This document shows positions 16,388 through 25,256 of a stretch of 64,000 nt of DNA, one piece after another. The position numbers and the translations under genes are program-made. The notes beneath the pieces are model-generated. The model did no database searches and had not been told where the DNA came from. It saw only the letters and a program-made list of their open reading frames with translations. The stretch lies in contig CALJIC010000114.1 of the NCBI GenBank assembly GCA_937974195.1, positions 1-64,000 of the forward strand. The letters are read 5' to 3'. This DNA comes from an uncultured Roseiflexaceae bacterium. GTDB lineage: Bacteria; Chloroflexota; Chloroflexia; Chloroflexales; Roseiflexaceae. The first letter of the stretch is position 1, and each line of letters opens with the position of its first letter.

Positions 16388-17493
16388 CCACCTACGAGGA
16401 TCTCGGCGTGCGCCGCGTGATCAACGCCTCGGCGACGCTCACGCGGCTGGGCGGCTCGCGCATGCCGCCGCCGGTGGTCGCGGCGATGGCCGCGGCGGCG
16501 GGCGCGTTCGTCGACCTCGAGGAGCTGCAGGAGCGCGTCGGCGCGCGCATCGCCGCGCTGACCAACAACCCCGCGTGCTACGTCTCGTCCGGCGCGGCGG
16601 CCGGGCTGACGCTGGCGGTTGCGGCCTGCATCGCCGGGTGCGATGCGGCGGCGATCGACCGCTTCCCGCAGCTGGTGGGCGGCAGGTGCGAGGTGGTTGT
16701 GCACCGCTGCCAGCGCAACGGCTACGACTACAGCATCCGCCAGACGGGCGTGCGGCTGGTCGAGATCGGCACGGCGCAGGGGACGCAGCCGTGGGAGCTG
16801 GAGGCGGCGCTCACGCCGGCCACCGCCTGCGTGGTCTACTTCGCCGGCGCGCACTACGCGCGGGGCGCGCTGCCGCTCGAGCAGGTGGTCGCGATCGCGC
16901 ACGCGCGGGGTGTGCCGGTGATCGTCGACGCGGCGGCGCAGATCCCGCCGGTCGCCAACCTGTGGCGGTTCACGGGCGAGCTGGGCGCCGACATCGCGAT
17001 CTTCAGCGGCGGCAAGGGGCTGCGCGGCCCGCAGACCACCGGGCTGGTGCTCGGCCGCGCGGATCTGGTCGCCGCGTGCCGGCTCAACGGCTGCCCGCAC
17101 CACAGCATCGGCCGGCCGATGAAGGTCGGCAAAGAGGAGCTGATGGGGGTGCTGGCGGCGGTCGAGTGGTCGCTCGCGCAGGACGAGGCCGCGCTGCTGG
17201 AGCGCTACGAGGCGATGGTCCGCTTCTGGATCGACGGGCTCTCGGCGCTGCCGGGGGTCTGCGCCGAGCGCGGGTACCCGAGCGAGGCCGGCCAGCCGCA
17301 CCCGCGGGCGATCGTGCGCATCGGCCCGGAGTGCGGCACGACGCGCGACGACCTGGTGGCCGCGCTGCTCGCTGGCGACCCGCCGGTCGCCGTCGGCGTG
17401 GTGGGCGGCGATGCGATCGCGCTCAACCCGCAGACGGTCGAGCCGGGCGAGGAGATCCTGGTGCTGGAGGCGCTGCGCCGCGCGCTGCGCTGA
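16384..17493 (+). CDS. SelA-like PLP-dependent enzyme
   Basis: 369 residues, GTG start overlapping the previous stop by 4 nt. The N-terminal VRRVINASATLTRLGGSRMP and later YVSSGAAAGLTLAVAACIAG match the SelA/DgaE-like branch of fold-type I PLP enzymes. IVDAAAQIPPVANLWRF gives the PLP-binding Asp, and IFSGGKGLRGPQTTGLVLG holds the Schiff-base Lys. Relatives include L-seryl-tRNA(Sec) selenium transferase and D-glucosaminate-6-phosphate ammonia-lyase. With no selB, selD or selC in view and a catabolic operon context, an ammonia-lyase or amino-acid/amino-sugar beta-elimination role is likelier than selenocysteine synthesis. It is last gene of the plus-strand run that begins with the amino-acid importer. 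Confidence 0.8.
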   Translation: MTTYEDLGVRRVINASATLTRLGGSRMPPPVVAAMAAAAGAFVDLEELQERVGARIAALTNNPACYVSSGAAAGLTLAVAACIAGCDAAAIDRFPQLVGGRCEVVVHRCQRNGYDYSIRQTGVRLVEIGTAQGTQPWELEAALTPATACVVYFAGAHYARGALPLEQVVAIAHARGVPVIVDAAAQIPPVANLWRFTGELGADIAIFSGGKGLRGPQTTGLVLGRADLVAACRLNGCPHHSIGRPMKVGKEELMGVLAAVEWSLAQDEAALLERYEAMVRFWIDGLSALPGVCAERGYPSEAGQPHPRAIVRIGPECGTTRDDLVAALLAGDPPVAVGVVGGDAIALNPQTVEPGEEILVLEALRRALR

Positions 17494-17509
17494 CGCCACT
17501 ACGGCGGCA

Positions 17510-18472
17510 TCAGCGTGCGGCGAGGGCGTAGCGCAGGACGCGTCCGTCGAGGCGGCCGGCGAGCAGCGGGTGGCCCGGATCGAGGCCGAGCGGCGCCGCC
17601 ACCGCGCTCACGTCCGCCGCGCCACCCTCGACGGCGGCTGCCCACGACCACCCTCCGTCGCGCGAGATCAGCGGCGTGTCGTCCAGCAGCGCCAGGAGGT
17701 GCGGGCGCTCCGGGTACTCCGGGGCGAGCAGCAGGGCGTTGACCGCGCCCCCTTCGCCGACGGCCGGCAGCGCCTGCCAGCTCTGGCCCCCGTCGGCGGA
17801 GACGAACAGGCCGTGGGCGGCGCCGGCGAAGATCACCCCGTCCTGCGCGAACGCTGGGGAGATCGCCAGGCAGAGCACCGGCGCGCAGTCCATCGGGAAG
17901 GCGGTCTCCCGCCAGTAGTGGCCGCCGTTCGTGCTGTAGAAGATGCCGCTCTCCGTGCCCGCGAAGATCGTCCGGTCGCGCTCGAAGGCCGGCGACACGG
18001 CCAGGCACAGCACGCTGTGGTCGAGCAAGCCGATGTTCCAGGCCGTCCAGCGCCTGCCGCGGTCGTCCGACACGAACACGCCGTCCTCCATGGTCGCGGC
18101 GAACGCGGCGCCGTCGCGCTCGAAGGCCGGCGACAGCGCGAGGGCGGAGATGAACGGCGGGGGCGCCGGGAGCGCGACGATGCTCCAGCTCGCGCCGCCG
18201 TCCTCCGAGCGGGCGATGCCCCCCGGCACCCCTGCGAGCACCAGGCGGTCGCTCCCGAAGCGCGGCGAGAGCGCCACGCTCGTGGCGGGGATGGGCGTCT
18301 CCAGGCCCAGCGAGTCGAAGGCCGCGCACCAGGTGAGGCCGCCGTCCTCCGAGCGGCTCAGCCCGCAGCTGTGGGCCGCGAAGCACACGCCGCTGCCGGC
18401 GAACTCCTGGTCCGCGGCGAGCGCGTAGACATACTCCTGCAGCTCGCTCGTCTCGGTCGAGGGATCTTCCAT
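17510..18472 (-). CDS. Asp-box (BNR) beta-propeller protein
   Basis: 320 residues with six Asp-box motifs (S-x-D-x-G-x-x-W type): SEDGGLTW, SEDGGASW, SDDRGRRW, STNGGHYW, SADGGQSW and SRDGGWSW. Each sits in a repeat that also has LALSPAFERDGxxFAxxxxGxF, giving a probable six-bladed propeller as in sialidase/photosystem-assembly-type proteins. There is no signal peptide or membrane helix. No enzymatic residues can be assigned, so a binding or scaffold role is as likely as glycosidase activity. The start at 18472 is favoured because the upstream in-frame stretch lies in the palindromic intergenic repeat. Converges with the SelA-like gene 16 bp away. Confidence 0.75.
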   Translation of the reverse strand: MEDPSTETSELQEYVYALAADQEFAGSGVCFAAHSCGLSRSEDGGLTWCAAFDSLGLETPIPATSVALSPRFGSDRLVLAGVPGGIARSEDGGASWSIVALPAPPPFISALALSPAFERDGAAFAATMEDGVFVSDDRGRRWTAWNIGLLDHSVLCLAVSPAFERDRTIFAGTESGIFYSTNGGHYWRETAFPMDCAPVLCLAISPAFAQDGVIFAGAAHGLFVSADGGQSWQALPAVGEGGAVNALLLAPEYPERPHLLALLDDTPLISRDGGWSWAAAVEGGAADVSAVAAPLGLDPGHPLLAGRLDGRVLRYALAAR

Positions 18473-18539
18473 AGCGACTTCTCGCTGACAGGACTTACGC
18501 GGTGGCCTTGCCCCCGCACCCCGTGGTGGGTTTGCACCC

Positions 18540-18590
18540 TTTCTTGCGTGGCTCTGCGGCTGCGAAGCAGCCGCAGAGCCACGCAAGAAA
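18540..18590. repeat. 24-bp perfect inverted repeat with GAA loop (palindromic intergenic element)
   Basis: Arms 18540-18563 and 18567-18590 are exact reverse complements around the triloop GAA. The core GCTCTGCGGC/GCCGCAGAGC is shared with the hairpin at 48402-48444. A GGGCCGCAGGCCCTCC module follows at 18604-18619, and GGAGG/CCTCC at 18667-18681. There is no T tract after the hairpin on either strand. The 220-bp space 18473-18692 holds this element and no gene. Confidence 0.8.
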
Positions 18591-18692
18591 GAAGGATCGT
18601 GGCGGGCCGCAGGCCCTCCACACCTCCCTGGCAGGAGGCGGGTGGCACGACCGTTGGAAAGTCGGGGGAGGTTTCGCCTCCAGGTAGCGCGG

Positions 18693-19691
18693 CTAGGCAG
18701 CCCCCGCAGCCACCTCGACCGCGTACCCGCTGCGGGCTGAGGCCAGCGCCGCTTCGATGACGGCGATGTTCGCCAGCCCGCGCTCGCCGGAGATGACCGG
18801 CTCGACGCCGCGCAGCACGCAGTCCGAGACGTGCTCGATCTGCGGCACGTAGACGTTCACGGTCGGCAGGTCGAAGTCGACCACCTCCTCGCCGCGCTGC
18901 ATGTGCAGGTCGCCGGCGAACTCGCGGCCCCACCAGGCGCTGCTCCAGATGCGCCCGCGCGTTCCGTGGATCTCGAGCCCGTTCTGGTAGCAGGTGTAGT
19001 GCGCTTGGAGTGTCCCGTGGACCCCGGAGGCGAACTCCAGCAGCAGCGTGGCGCTCACGTCCCCGGCGTACTCGGGGAAGCGGCTGCCGACCAGAGCGGA
19101 CACCCGCCGCACCGGGCCGAGGAGGCGGGTGATCGCGTCGACCGCGTGGACGCCCATATCGATCAGCGCGCCCGCCCCCGACCTGACCATGTCCTCGAAC
19201 TTCCAGCGCCCGTCCGGCCGCGCCGTGAAGGAGGCCGAGATGCTGGCGCTCACCACCTCGCCGATCGCGCCGCTCGCGAGCAGCTCGCGCGCCTTGACCA
19301 TCGGCGCGGTCCACTCCATGCACTGCGCGACGGCCAGCAGCACGCCGTTGGCCCGCGCCGCCTCGATCATCTGCCGGCAGTCGGCGACGGTGGGCGCCAT
19401 CGGCTTCTCGCTGATGACGTGCAGGCCGCGCCGCGCGGCGGCGATCGCGTAGGGCGCGTGCTGCGTGGTGGGCAGCACGAGGAACACGCCGTCCACAACG
19501 CTCTTGTCGATCTCGTCGATCGAGGTGTAGCTGTGGGGCGCGCCCACCCGCTCGGCCGCAGCGGCGCCCCGCGCCGCGTCGCGGCTCACGATGGCAGCCA
19601 GCTCCGCGTTGCTGCCGAGCTTGATCCCACGGGCGATCCAATCCAGGGCGAAGCTGCTCGTGCCGACGACCGCCCAGCGTACTTTGCGCAT
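18693..19691 (-). CDS. Gfo/Idh/MocA family oxidoreductase
   Basis: 332 residues. The N-terminal Rossmann segment is VRWAVVGTSSFALDWIARG (residues 3-21), followed by LVLPTTQHAPYAIAAARRG and the signature VISEKPMAP, whose EKP lysine is catalytic. The C-terminal domain has GALIDMGVHAVDAITRLLG with the typical substrate-binding Asp/His pair. These NAD(P)-dependent enzymes oxidise or reduce sugars and inositols. The ATG at 19691 has AAGAGGAA upstream. It neighbours a sugar ABC importer and a LacI regulator on the same strand, so a sugar-catabolic role is likely. Confidence 0.88.
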   Translation of the reverse strand: MRKVRWAVVGTSSFALDWIARGIKLGSNAELAAIVSRDAARGAAAAERVGAPHSYTSIDEIDKSVVDGVFLVLPTTQHAPYAIAAARRGLHVISEKPMAPTVADCRQMIEAARANGVLLAVAQCMEWTAPMVKARELLASGAIGEVVSASISASFTARPDGRWKFEDMVRSGAGALIDMGVHAVDAITRLLGPVRRVSALVGSRFPEYAGDVSATLLLEFASGVHGTLQAHYTCYQNGLEIHGTRGRIWSSAWWGREFAGDLHMQRGEEVVDFDLPTVNVYVPQIEHVSDCVLRGVEPVISGERGLANIAVIEAALASARSGYAVEVAAGAA

Positions 19692-19704
19692 TCTGAGTTC
19701 CTCT

Positions 19705-19820
19705 TTGTTGCTCGCCGCTTCTGCGGCGGAAGAGCGAGACTGCGGAAGGGCGTATGCCCTTCCAGACCCCTCCCGCCGGCGTGCGGCTGCGCAGCGAGCA
19801 CACACCGGCGGGACGATAGC
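19705..19820. repeat. Palindromic intergenic element
   Basis: Contains GGAAGGGC (19744-19751), 4-nt loop, GCCCTTCC (19756-19763), next to a CGCCGCTTCTGCGGCG half-palindrome near 19719-19734 and an imperfect CGCCGGCG-rich stem. The order of modules matches other intergenic elements in the window, read in the minus direction. Confidence 0.6.
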
Positions 19821-19829
19821 ACATCCGGG

Positions 19830-21488
19830 CTAGGGTTCGAAGGAGAGCTCCGGCAGGCGCGTGTGGACCAGCACCTCGACGGTGAGCGCCAGCGCCGCGC
19901 TGGCGATGGCCGTGTGGAGCGCGGCGCGCAGGACGCCCGCCGAGTCGATGATTCCCGCCGCGGCCATGTCGACGATCTGCCCGGTGCGCACGTCGAGGCC
20001 GTGGCCCGGGCCGGCCCGCTCGATCTCCCCCATCCACCGGCCGGCGTCGTAGCCGGCGTTGCGCAGGATCGTGCGCGTCGGCTCCTCCAGCGCCCGCATC
20101 AGGATCTGGTACGCCATGCGCTCGTCGAGGTCCGCGGCCTGCTCCGCCAGCCTGCGCAGCGGCGCGCGGCACCCCAGCAGCGCGACCCCGCCTCCCGGCA
20201 CGACGCCCTTGCCGATCGTGGCGCGCGTGGCCTCGAGGGTCTGCTTGGCGAGCTCCTTGCGCGCCGTGATGTCGATGTCGCTGAGTCCGCCCACCCACAG
20301 CACCGCGGTGCCGCCCAGCAGCTTGCCGATGCGGTCGCGGAGCTTCCGGCGGACATCGGGGTCCTCGGCGCGCTCGTAGGCCGCGCGCAGGCTCGCCACG
20401 TGGGCGCGGATGGCGCGTGGCTCCCCCTTGCCGCCGATCACCCCGAAGTACTCATCGTCGGACCACACCCGGCGGGCGCGCCCCAGGTCCTCCAGGCGGA
20501 GCTTGCGCAGGCTGTCGCCCGCAACGCGCAGCAGCGCGCGCCCGCCGGTGAGCACCGCGATGTCGTCGAGCATCGCCGCCTGGCCCGTGACGGCGTCGGG
20601 GGCCTTGACCGCGATGATCCGGCACGGGCGCTCGGCGCGGCCGGCGGCCAGCAGCGCCGCGATCACCTGCTCCGACACCTGGCGGGCGATGACCATCAGG
20701 CTCTGCACCCCGGCCTGGTCCACCAGGCGCAGCAGCGGGACGACCTCGGCCGGGTCGTGGAGGTTGAGGTCGCTCACCAGCACGGCGGCCTCCTGCAGCT
20801 CGACCCGGCGGCTCGGCTGGTCGGCGAGCATCCACTCCGAGAGCGGCTTGCCCCTGAAGTAGCTCCCGAGCACATACTGGCGCTCGAGCTCCCGGCTGCG
20901 CCCGGAGCGCACATCGACGGCGCCGTGCTCGCTGACGGTGTCCAGGATCTCGGCGATCAGCGCGGCGAGCGCGGAGTCCTGGCACAGCACCTCGGCGATC
21001 TGCGCGATCTGCTCCTGGCCGTGCAGCGGCCTAGCCTGCGCCTGCAGCTCATCGAGCACGGCGGGGAGCGCCCGCTCCAGGTGGCCGCGCAGGCGCATCG
21101 CGTTGCCCCCGGCGACGATGTACTTGATGCCCTGGTTGTAGATCGACTGGAAGACCACCGCGGTGGTGGCCGTCCCGTCGCTGGCGCGCTCGTGCTGCCG
21201 CCAGAGCACGTGGCGCAGGAACATCGCCCCCATGTCGGCGTCGCGGTCGTGCACTTGGAGCACGCGCCGCGCGATCACGCCGCCGTCGTCGAGCAGCTCG
21301 GGCCGCTTGTCCCCCGGCGCGACAGGCTCGATCGCGACGATCCGCGGCACCGGCCCCAGCGTCGGGCGCACCGCGTTGGCGAGCAGGTTGATCCCGCGCT
21401 GGAAGCCCTGGTACGCTCGAGGCTGAAAGGTGACATAGGGGGTCCGAGGCCGCTGCTTGAAAGTGGTGTCCGGTCGTTTTCTTCGCAT
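19830..21488 (-). CDS. Divergent chaperonin 60 (GroEL-like) paralogue, likely ATP-hydrolysis-deficient
   Basis: 552 residues, GroEL length, recognisable along the whole chain: NLLANAVRPTLGP (35-46), SDGTATTAVVFQSIYNQGIK (103-122), the apical SEHGAVDV, WVGGLSDIDITARKELAKQ (398-416) and GKGVVPGGGVALL (427-439). Compared with E. coli GroEL, Asp52 (here D68) and Asp87 (D104) are kept, but Asp398, which activates the hydrolytic water, aligns with Gln416, and Lys51 aligns with Asp67. The GGM-rich tail is absent. The DGTTT nucleotide loop is DGTAT. There is no groES nearby. Likely a specialised or regulatory chaperonin-like ring, not the housekeeping GroEL. Lies between a Gfo/Idh gene and sugar ABC permease genes. 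Confidence 0.85.
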   Translation of the reverse strand: MRRKRPDTTFKQRPRTPYVTFQPRAYQGFQRGINLLANAVRPTLGPVPRIVAIEPVAPGDKRPELLDDGGVIARRVLQVHDRDADMGAMFLRHVLWRQHERASDGTATTAVVFQSIYNQGIKYIVAGGNAMRLRGHLERALPAVLDELQAQARPLHGQEQIAQIAEVLCQDSALAALIAEILDTVSEHGAVDVRSGRSRELERQYVLGSYFRGKPLSEWMLADQPSRRVELQEAAVLVSDLNLHDPAEVVPLLRLVDQAGVQSLMVIARQVSEQVIAALLAAGRAERPCRIIAVKAPDAVTGQAAMLDDIAVLTGGRALLRVAGDSLRKLRLEDLGRARRVWSDDEYFGVIGGKGEPRAIRAHVASLRAAYERAEDPDVRRKLRDRIGKLLGGTAVLWVGGLSDIDITARKELAKQTLEATRATIGKGVVPGGGVALLGCRAPLRRLAEQAADLDERMAYQILMRALEEPTRTILRNAGYDAGRWMGEIERAGPGHGLDVRTGQIVDMAAAGIIDSAGVLRAALHTAIASAALALTVEVLVHTRLPELSFEP

Positions 21489-21607
21489 GGAGTGGTTCGC
21501 CTCGCGGATGCGTTCCTGAAGGGACCTCCGCCTCTGCCGCTCTGCGGCGGGAGAAAGCGTGCCGGGGAGGCGAAGCCCCCCCGCGCCCCACCAGAACGGC
21601 GGCGTCT
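21489..21607. repeat. Palindromic intergenic element
   Basis: Contains CTGCCGCTCTGCGGCGGGAG (near 21534-21553) and GGGGAGGC (21564-21571), GAA loop, GCCCCCCC (21575-21582). It shares the GCTCTGCGGC core and the GAA loop with copies near 18.5, 31.0 and 48.4 kb. Separates the permease gene from the chaperonin-like gene. Confidence 0.55.
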
Positions 21608-22516
21608 CTAGCCCTTCAGCCCGGTGAGCGAGATGCCCTCGATGAACGCGCGCTGCGCGAAGAAGAAGAGCAGCAGGATCGGGAGGGTGACGATCGTGCT
21701 GACCGCCATCAGGTACGGGTAGGCATTCCGGCTCGCGCCGACCTCGGAGAGCGCCGCGCCCATGCGCTGGATCGCCAGCGCCAGCGTCCACTGGTCCTGC
21801 GCGTTGACGAAGATCAGCGGGCCGAAGTAGTCGTTCCAGGCGTTCATGAAGGCGAACAGCGCCACGACCGCCAGCGCCGGCTTCGCCAGCGGGAGGATGA
21901 TCTGGAACAGGGTCTGGATCTCGCCCGCCCCGTCGATGCGCGCTGCCTCCGAGAGCTCCATCGGGATGGTGCGGAAGAACTGCCGCAGCATGAAGATGAA
22001 GAAGGCGTTGCCGAAGAAGGACGGCACGACCAGCGGCAGGTAGGTGTTGATCCACCCCATCTGCTTGAAGATGATGAACAGCGGCACCAGCGTGACCTGG
22101 AACGGGATCATCATCGTCGCCAGGCAGATCGCGAACAGCACGTCGCGCCCGGGCCAGCGCATGCGCGAGAACGAGTAGGCCACCAGCGCCGACGAGAGCA
22201 CCGTCCCGAACGTCGACGGGATCGCGTACTTGACGATCGTGTTGAACGCGTACAGGTTGAAGTTATCCACCTGCCAGGCCGCCCAGAAGTTGCCGATGTA
22301 GGCCGGGTTCGGTATCCAGCGCGGCGGCACGACGTACACCTGGCTGTCGTCCTTCATCGCCGAGGAGGCCATCCAGTAGAACGGCAGCAGGAAGGTGATG
22401 GCCAGGGCGATCAAGATCGCATACCTGACGATCAGGCCGAGCATGCTGCCGAGGCTGGTATGTCGTGGGCGGCTCCGCTCCACCGGTGTGCCGCGGGGTA
22501 ACGTTTCCGCTGCCAT
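21608..22516 (-). CDS. Carbohydrate ABC transporter permease (MalG-like)
   Basis: 302 residues with six hydrophobic helices. The EAA loop is ELSEAARIDGAGEIQTLFQ followed by IILPLAKPALA, and the protein ends in AFIEGISLTGLKG, typical of MalG-type subunits. N-terminal helix near residues 28-50. It is the third gene of a minus-strand importer (binding protein, MalF-like, MalG-like). No ATPase gene is adjacent, so a shared MsmK/UgpC-type ATPase elsewhere is expected. Confidence 0.93.
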   Translation of the reverse strand: MAAETLPRGTPVERSRPRHTSLGSMLGLIVRYAILIALAITFLLPFYWMASSAMKDDSQVYVVPPRWIPNPAYIGNFWAAWQVDNFNLYAFNTIVKYAIPSTFGTVLSSALVAYSFSRMRWPGRDVLFAICLATMMIPFQVTLVPLFIIFKQMGWINTYLPLVVPSFFGNAFFIFMLRQFFRTIPMELSEAARIDGAGEIQTLFQIILPLAKPALAVVALFAFMNAWNDYFGPLIFVNAQDQWTLALAIQRMGAALSEVGASRNAYPYLMAVSTIVTLPILLLFFFAQRAFIEGISLTGLKG

Positions 22517-22526
22517 AGTCCACCTC

Positions 22527-23438
22527 TTATTCGCTTCGGTAGTAGACCCAGCGCGCCGACGACCTGAACAGGGCCACTGTGAAGAGAATGATCACGATGA
22601 AGAGGATCCAGGCCAGCGCCGACGCTTTCCCCATACGCAGGTGGATGAAAGCATTGCGGTAGAGGTAGATCGCGAAGAACTCCATGGAGCGGTTCGGGCC
22701 GCCCTGGGTCAGCAGCCAGGGCAGGTTGAAGTTCTGGAAGCCGGCGATAAACGCCATGACCAGGTTGAACAGGATCACCGGGCTGCACATCGGCAGGGTG
22801 ATGTTCCAGAACCGCGACCAGCTGCCGGCGCCGTCGATCGTCGCCGCCTCGTACAGCTCGCGCGGCACGTCCTGCAGCGTCGCCAGGAAGATCACCATCG
22901 CGCTGCCCTGCGCCCACATGTGGATCATCAGCAGCGTCGGCTTGGTGTAGGCCGGATTCGAGAGGAACGGGATCGCTGGCAGCTCGAGGGCCCTGAGCGT
23001 CGAGTTGATCGCGCCGAACTGGATGTTGAGCAGGAAGTTCCAGACCGAGGCGACGACGATCACCGGCACGATCGACGGGAAGAAGAAGATCGCGCGGAAG
23101 GTCGAGCGGGCGATGATCTTGGTGTTCAGCAGCACCGCCATCAGGAAGGCGGAGGCCACGCCCAGCGGCGCGCTCAGCACGACCCACCACAGGGTGTTCC
23201 AGAGCACCAGGTAGAAGTCGTTGTCGCTCGCGAGGTTGACGTAATTCGTGAGGCCGATGAACACCGGCGGGCGCAGCAGGTCGTAGCGCGTCAGGCTGTA
23301 GTAGGCTGACGACAGCACCGGGATGATCATCCACAGCACAAAGCCGATCAGCCAGGGGGATGCAAACAGGATGCCGTAGAAGAGCTCACGCCGGCGCGTG
23401 CGTGACAGGCGCGGCGTCTTCGCAACTGCTACTGCCAT
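22527..23438 (-). CDS. Carbohydrate ABC transporter permease (MalF/UgpA-like)
   Basis: 303 residues, six hydrophobic helices starting at FYGILFASPWLIGFVLWM. It has the EAA loop LYEAATIDGAGSWSRFWN followed by ITLPMCSPVILF. FGLTNYVNL-type conserved block appears as FIGLTNYVNLASDND. It forms the translocation pore with the MalG-like subunit encoded 10 bp downstream. A 235-bp gap containing a palindromic element separates it from the upstream binding-protein gene. Confidence 0.93.
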   Translation of the reverse strand: MAVAVAKTPRLSRTRRRELFYGILFASPWLIGFVLWMIIPVLSSAYYSLTRYDLLRPPVFIGLTNYVNLASDNDFYLVLWNTLWWVVLSAPLGVASAFLMAVLLNTKIIARSTFRAIFFFPSIVPVIVVASVWNFLLNIQFGAINSTLRALELPAIPFLSNPAYTKPTLLMIHMWAQGSAMVIFLATLQDVPRELYEAATIDGAGSWSRFWNITLPMCSPVILFNLVMAFIAGFQNFNLPWLLTQGGPNRSMEFFAIYLYRNAFIHLRMGKASALAWILFIVIILFTVALFRSSARWVYYRSE

Positions 23439-23673
23439 AGATCACCTCGCTCCATTGCCGTGGCCCTCCTGCGACGCTGACAGGCTCTTGCTATCACTGC
23501 CTTACGTGGATCGGCACGTCGTCCGCAGTGGCCTGCGGCCCACCTCCCCGGAGGTTCATCTCCCACCCGGCGGAGAGAAGGGTATCTGGAGGGCGAATAG
23601 GCCCTCCAGACCACCCTGCGGCAATGGTGGGGCGCAGCGCTGCCACACCCCACCACACAGCTCCGTCGGCGCC
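23439..23673. repeat. Palindromic intergenic element between binding-protein and permease genes
   Basis: Core hairpin TCTGGAGGGC (23585-23594), GAATAG-type loop, GCCCTCCAGA (23601-23610), flanked by GGTGGGGCGCAGCGC-rich sequence. Read on the minus strand it follows the binding-protein stop, and so may limit transcription or protect the upstream mRNA. Same GGAGGGC/GCCCTCC module as other copies. No gene is visible in these 235 bp. Confidence 0.6.
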
Positions 23674-25113
23674 CTAGCTGCCGAAGCCAGCCTCCCGCCA
23701 CTCCTGCTCGGCGTCCCGCTGCAGCGCCGCGGCGGCGTCCGCGCCGGTCATCTCGCCGCGGTAGACCTTCTCGAAGTACTCGTTGTACTTCGTGGAGACG
23801 AAGGTCTCGATCTCACACCGCACCGCGAAGCGCCACTCGTTGGCCTCCTGCACCGACCTGATGTAGAACTCCAGCCCCGGGTAGGGCGACGGGTCGACCG
23901 TCTGCAGGTAGGGCTTGTAGTCCGGCAGCCAGCCGACCGTCTGGAAGACCGGATCGCAGTGCTCCTTGGTGTTGAGGAACTCGGCGACCGGCCAGGCCAC
24001 CTCCGGCGGGTTCTTGGCGCCCTTGTAGAACAGCACCATGTGCCCGCCGCCGAACTGGATCTTCTTGCCGCGGCGGCTCTCGGGCACTGGCATCCAGGTC
24101 GTCCGGTTGACCTGCGCGACCTCGGGTTTGGTCTGCGCCGTCTCGCCCGGGTGCCAGTAGCCCTCGAGGATCATCGCCTGCACCTCGCTGTCGTAGGAGC
24201 CGCCCCAGGTGCCCTGGCCCTCCACCGAGCGCATGCCGGTGAGGTTGTCCGGGCCGATGATCTTGACGAACTCGGCCAGCGTGTCGAACCCCTCGGCCAT
24301 CAGCGGGTTGTCGATGTTGAACGTCTTGGTCTCGGGGTCGAACCAGTCGAAGCCCCACGAGTCGGGGATGAAGCTCCCGTCGTTCGTCGCGAACACGCCG
24401 GCCTCGGCGTCAGTCGGGTCGAAGCCGATCTGCAGCAGGTTGCCCGCCGAGTCGAACTTCGTCAGCTTCCTGTGCCACTCGAGCATCTCCGGCCACGTCT
24501 GCGGTGGGTTGTCGGGGTCCAGCCCGGCCTCCTCGACCATGCGGGCGTTGTAGTTCAGCCCGCGCCGGACGAAGGCCTCGATGCCCGAGACGCCGTACTG
24601 CTTGCCCTCGTAGAACTGGCCGTTCCAGCCAGCCTCGGAGAAGTTCTCCTTCTTGAGGATGTCGCTGGTGGCGACGAAGTCGTCGATCGCAACCGCCTGG
24701 CCCTTAGACATGTAGTCGATGTAGTGGTGGCCGGTGCCGACATCCGGGGGCGTGCCCGCCGCCACCGCGGTCAGGAAGACCTCCTCGGCCTGCACGCCGG
24801 TCCGGACGTCGATGTTGTGCGGCGCGACCCGCTCCTGCAGCACGGGCAGGAACACGTTCACGGCGTCCGCGTACTGGGTCCAGAACGTCCAGTAGGAGAT
24901 CGTGCCGGCCTCGGTCTGCGGCGGGGCGCTGGTGGTCGGCGCTGCGGCGGAGGCGGCCGTCGGCTCGGCCGCGGTCCCGTCTCCGGCCGGTGTGCTCTGC
25001 CCCCCCGAGCCGCTCGGCGCGGACTCGGTGGTGCACGCCGCCAGCACGGCACCACCGGCCGCGGCCACGCTCAGGCGCAGAAAGTCACGGCGATTGAGCT
25101 TCTTCTCACTCAC
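23674..25113 (-). CDS. Carbohydrate ABC transporter substrate-binding lipoprotein (family 1)
   Basis: 479 residues from a GTG start. The N terminus KKLNRRDFLRLSVAAAGG is a twin-arginine signal followed by a lipobox (VLAAC), so the protein is exported folded and lipidated. A Ser/Gly/Ala/Thr linker precedes the binding domain, which begins at ISYWTFWTQYADAVN and includes PPDVGTGHHYIDYMSKGQAVAID and VQAMILEGYWHPGE. The GTG at 25113 is preferred over an ATG 21 nt upstream because AGGAGG lies 8 nt before it. It captures a sugar for the two permeases. The LacI-type regulator gene lies 143 bp upstream on the same strand. Confidence 0.92.
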   Translation of the reverse strand: MSEKKLNRRDFLRLSVAAAGGAVLAACTTESAPSGSGGQSTPAGDGTAAEPTAASAAAPTTSAPPQTEAGTISYWTFWTQYADAVNVFLPVLQERVAPHNIDVRTGVQAEEVFLTAVAAGTPPDVGTGHHYIDYMSKGQAVAIDDFVATSDILKKENFSEAGWNGQFYEGKQYGVSGIEAFVRRGLNYNARMVEEAGLDPDNPPQTWPEMLEWHRKLTKFDSAGNLLQIGFDPTDAEAGVFATNDGSFIPDSWGFDWFDPETKTFNIDNPLMAEGFDTLAEFVKIIGPDNLTGMRSVEGQGTWGGSYDSEVQAMILEGYWHPGETAQTKPEVAQVNRTTWMPVPESRRGKKIQFGGGHMVLFYKGAKNPPEVAWPVAEFLNTKEHCDPVFQTVGWLPDYKPYLQTVDPSPYPGLEFYIRSVQEANEWRFAVRCEIETFVSTKYNEYFEKVYRGEMTGADAAAALQRDAEQEWREAGFGS

Positions 25114-25256
25114 GGACCTGCCCTCCTGTTCCATCAAGAGATTTCGACTCGGGCGGCGCTGCACGAGCGCGGCCGGTGTGGGTGAATGGGAGATACGTTT
25201 GGAGATGTACGCCTGCGCCCTCCCGCGCGGCGCGGGCGCGCCCGCTATCGTTCGGC

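Noticed and set aside
16384..17493. Authentic selA (selenocysteine synthase)
   Set aside because: No selB, selD or selC lies near, and the operon is catabolic, so the SelA-like lyase branch is more likely.
18540..18590. Simple intrinsic terminator of the Gfo/Idh gene
   Set aside because: The hairpin is perfect but neither side carries a T tract, and near-identical architecture occurs elsewhere, so it is listed as a repeat element.
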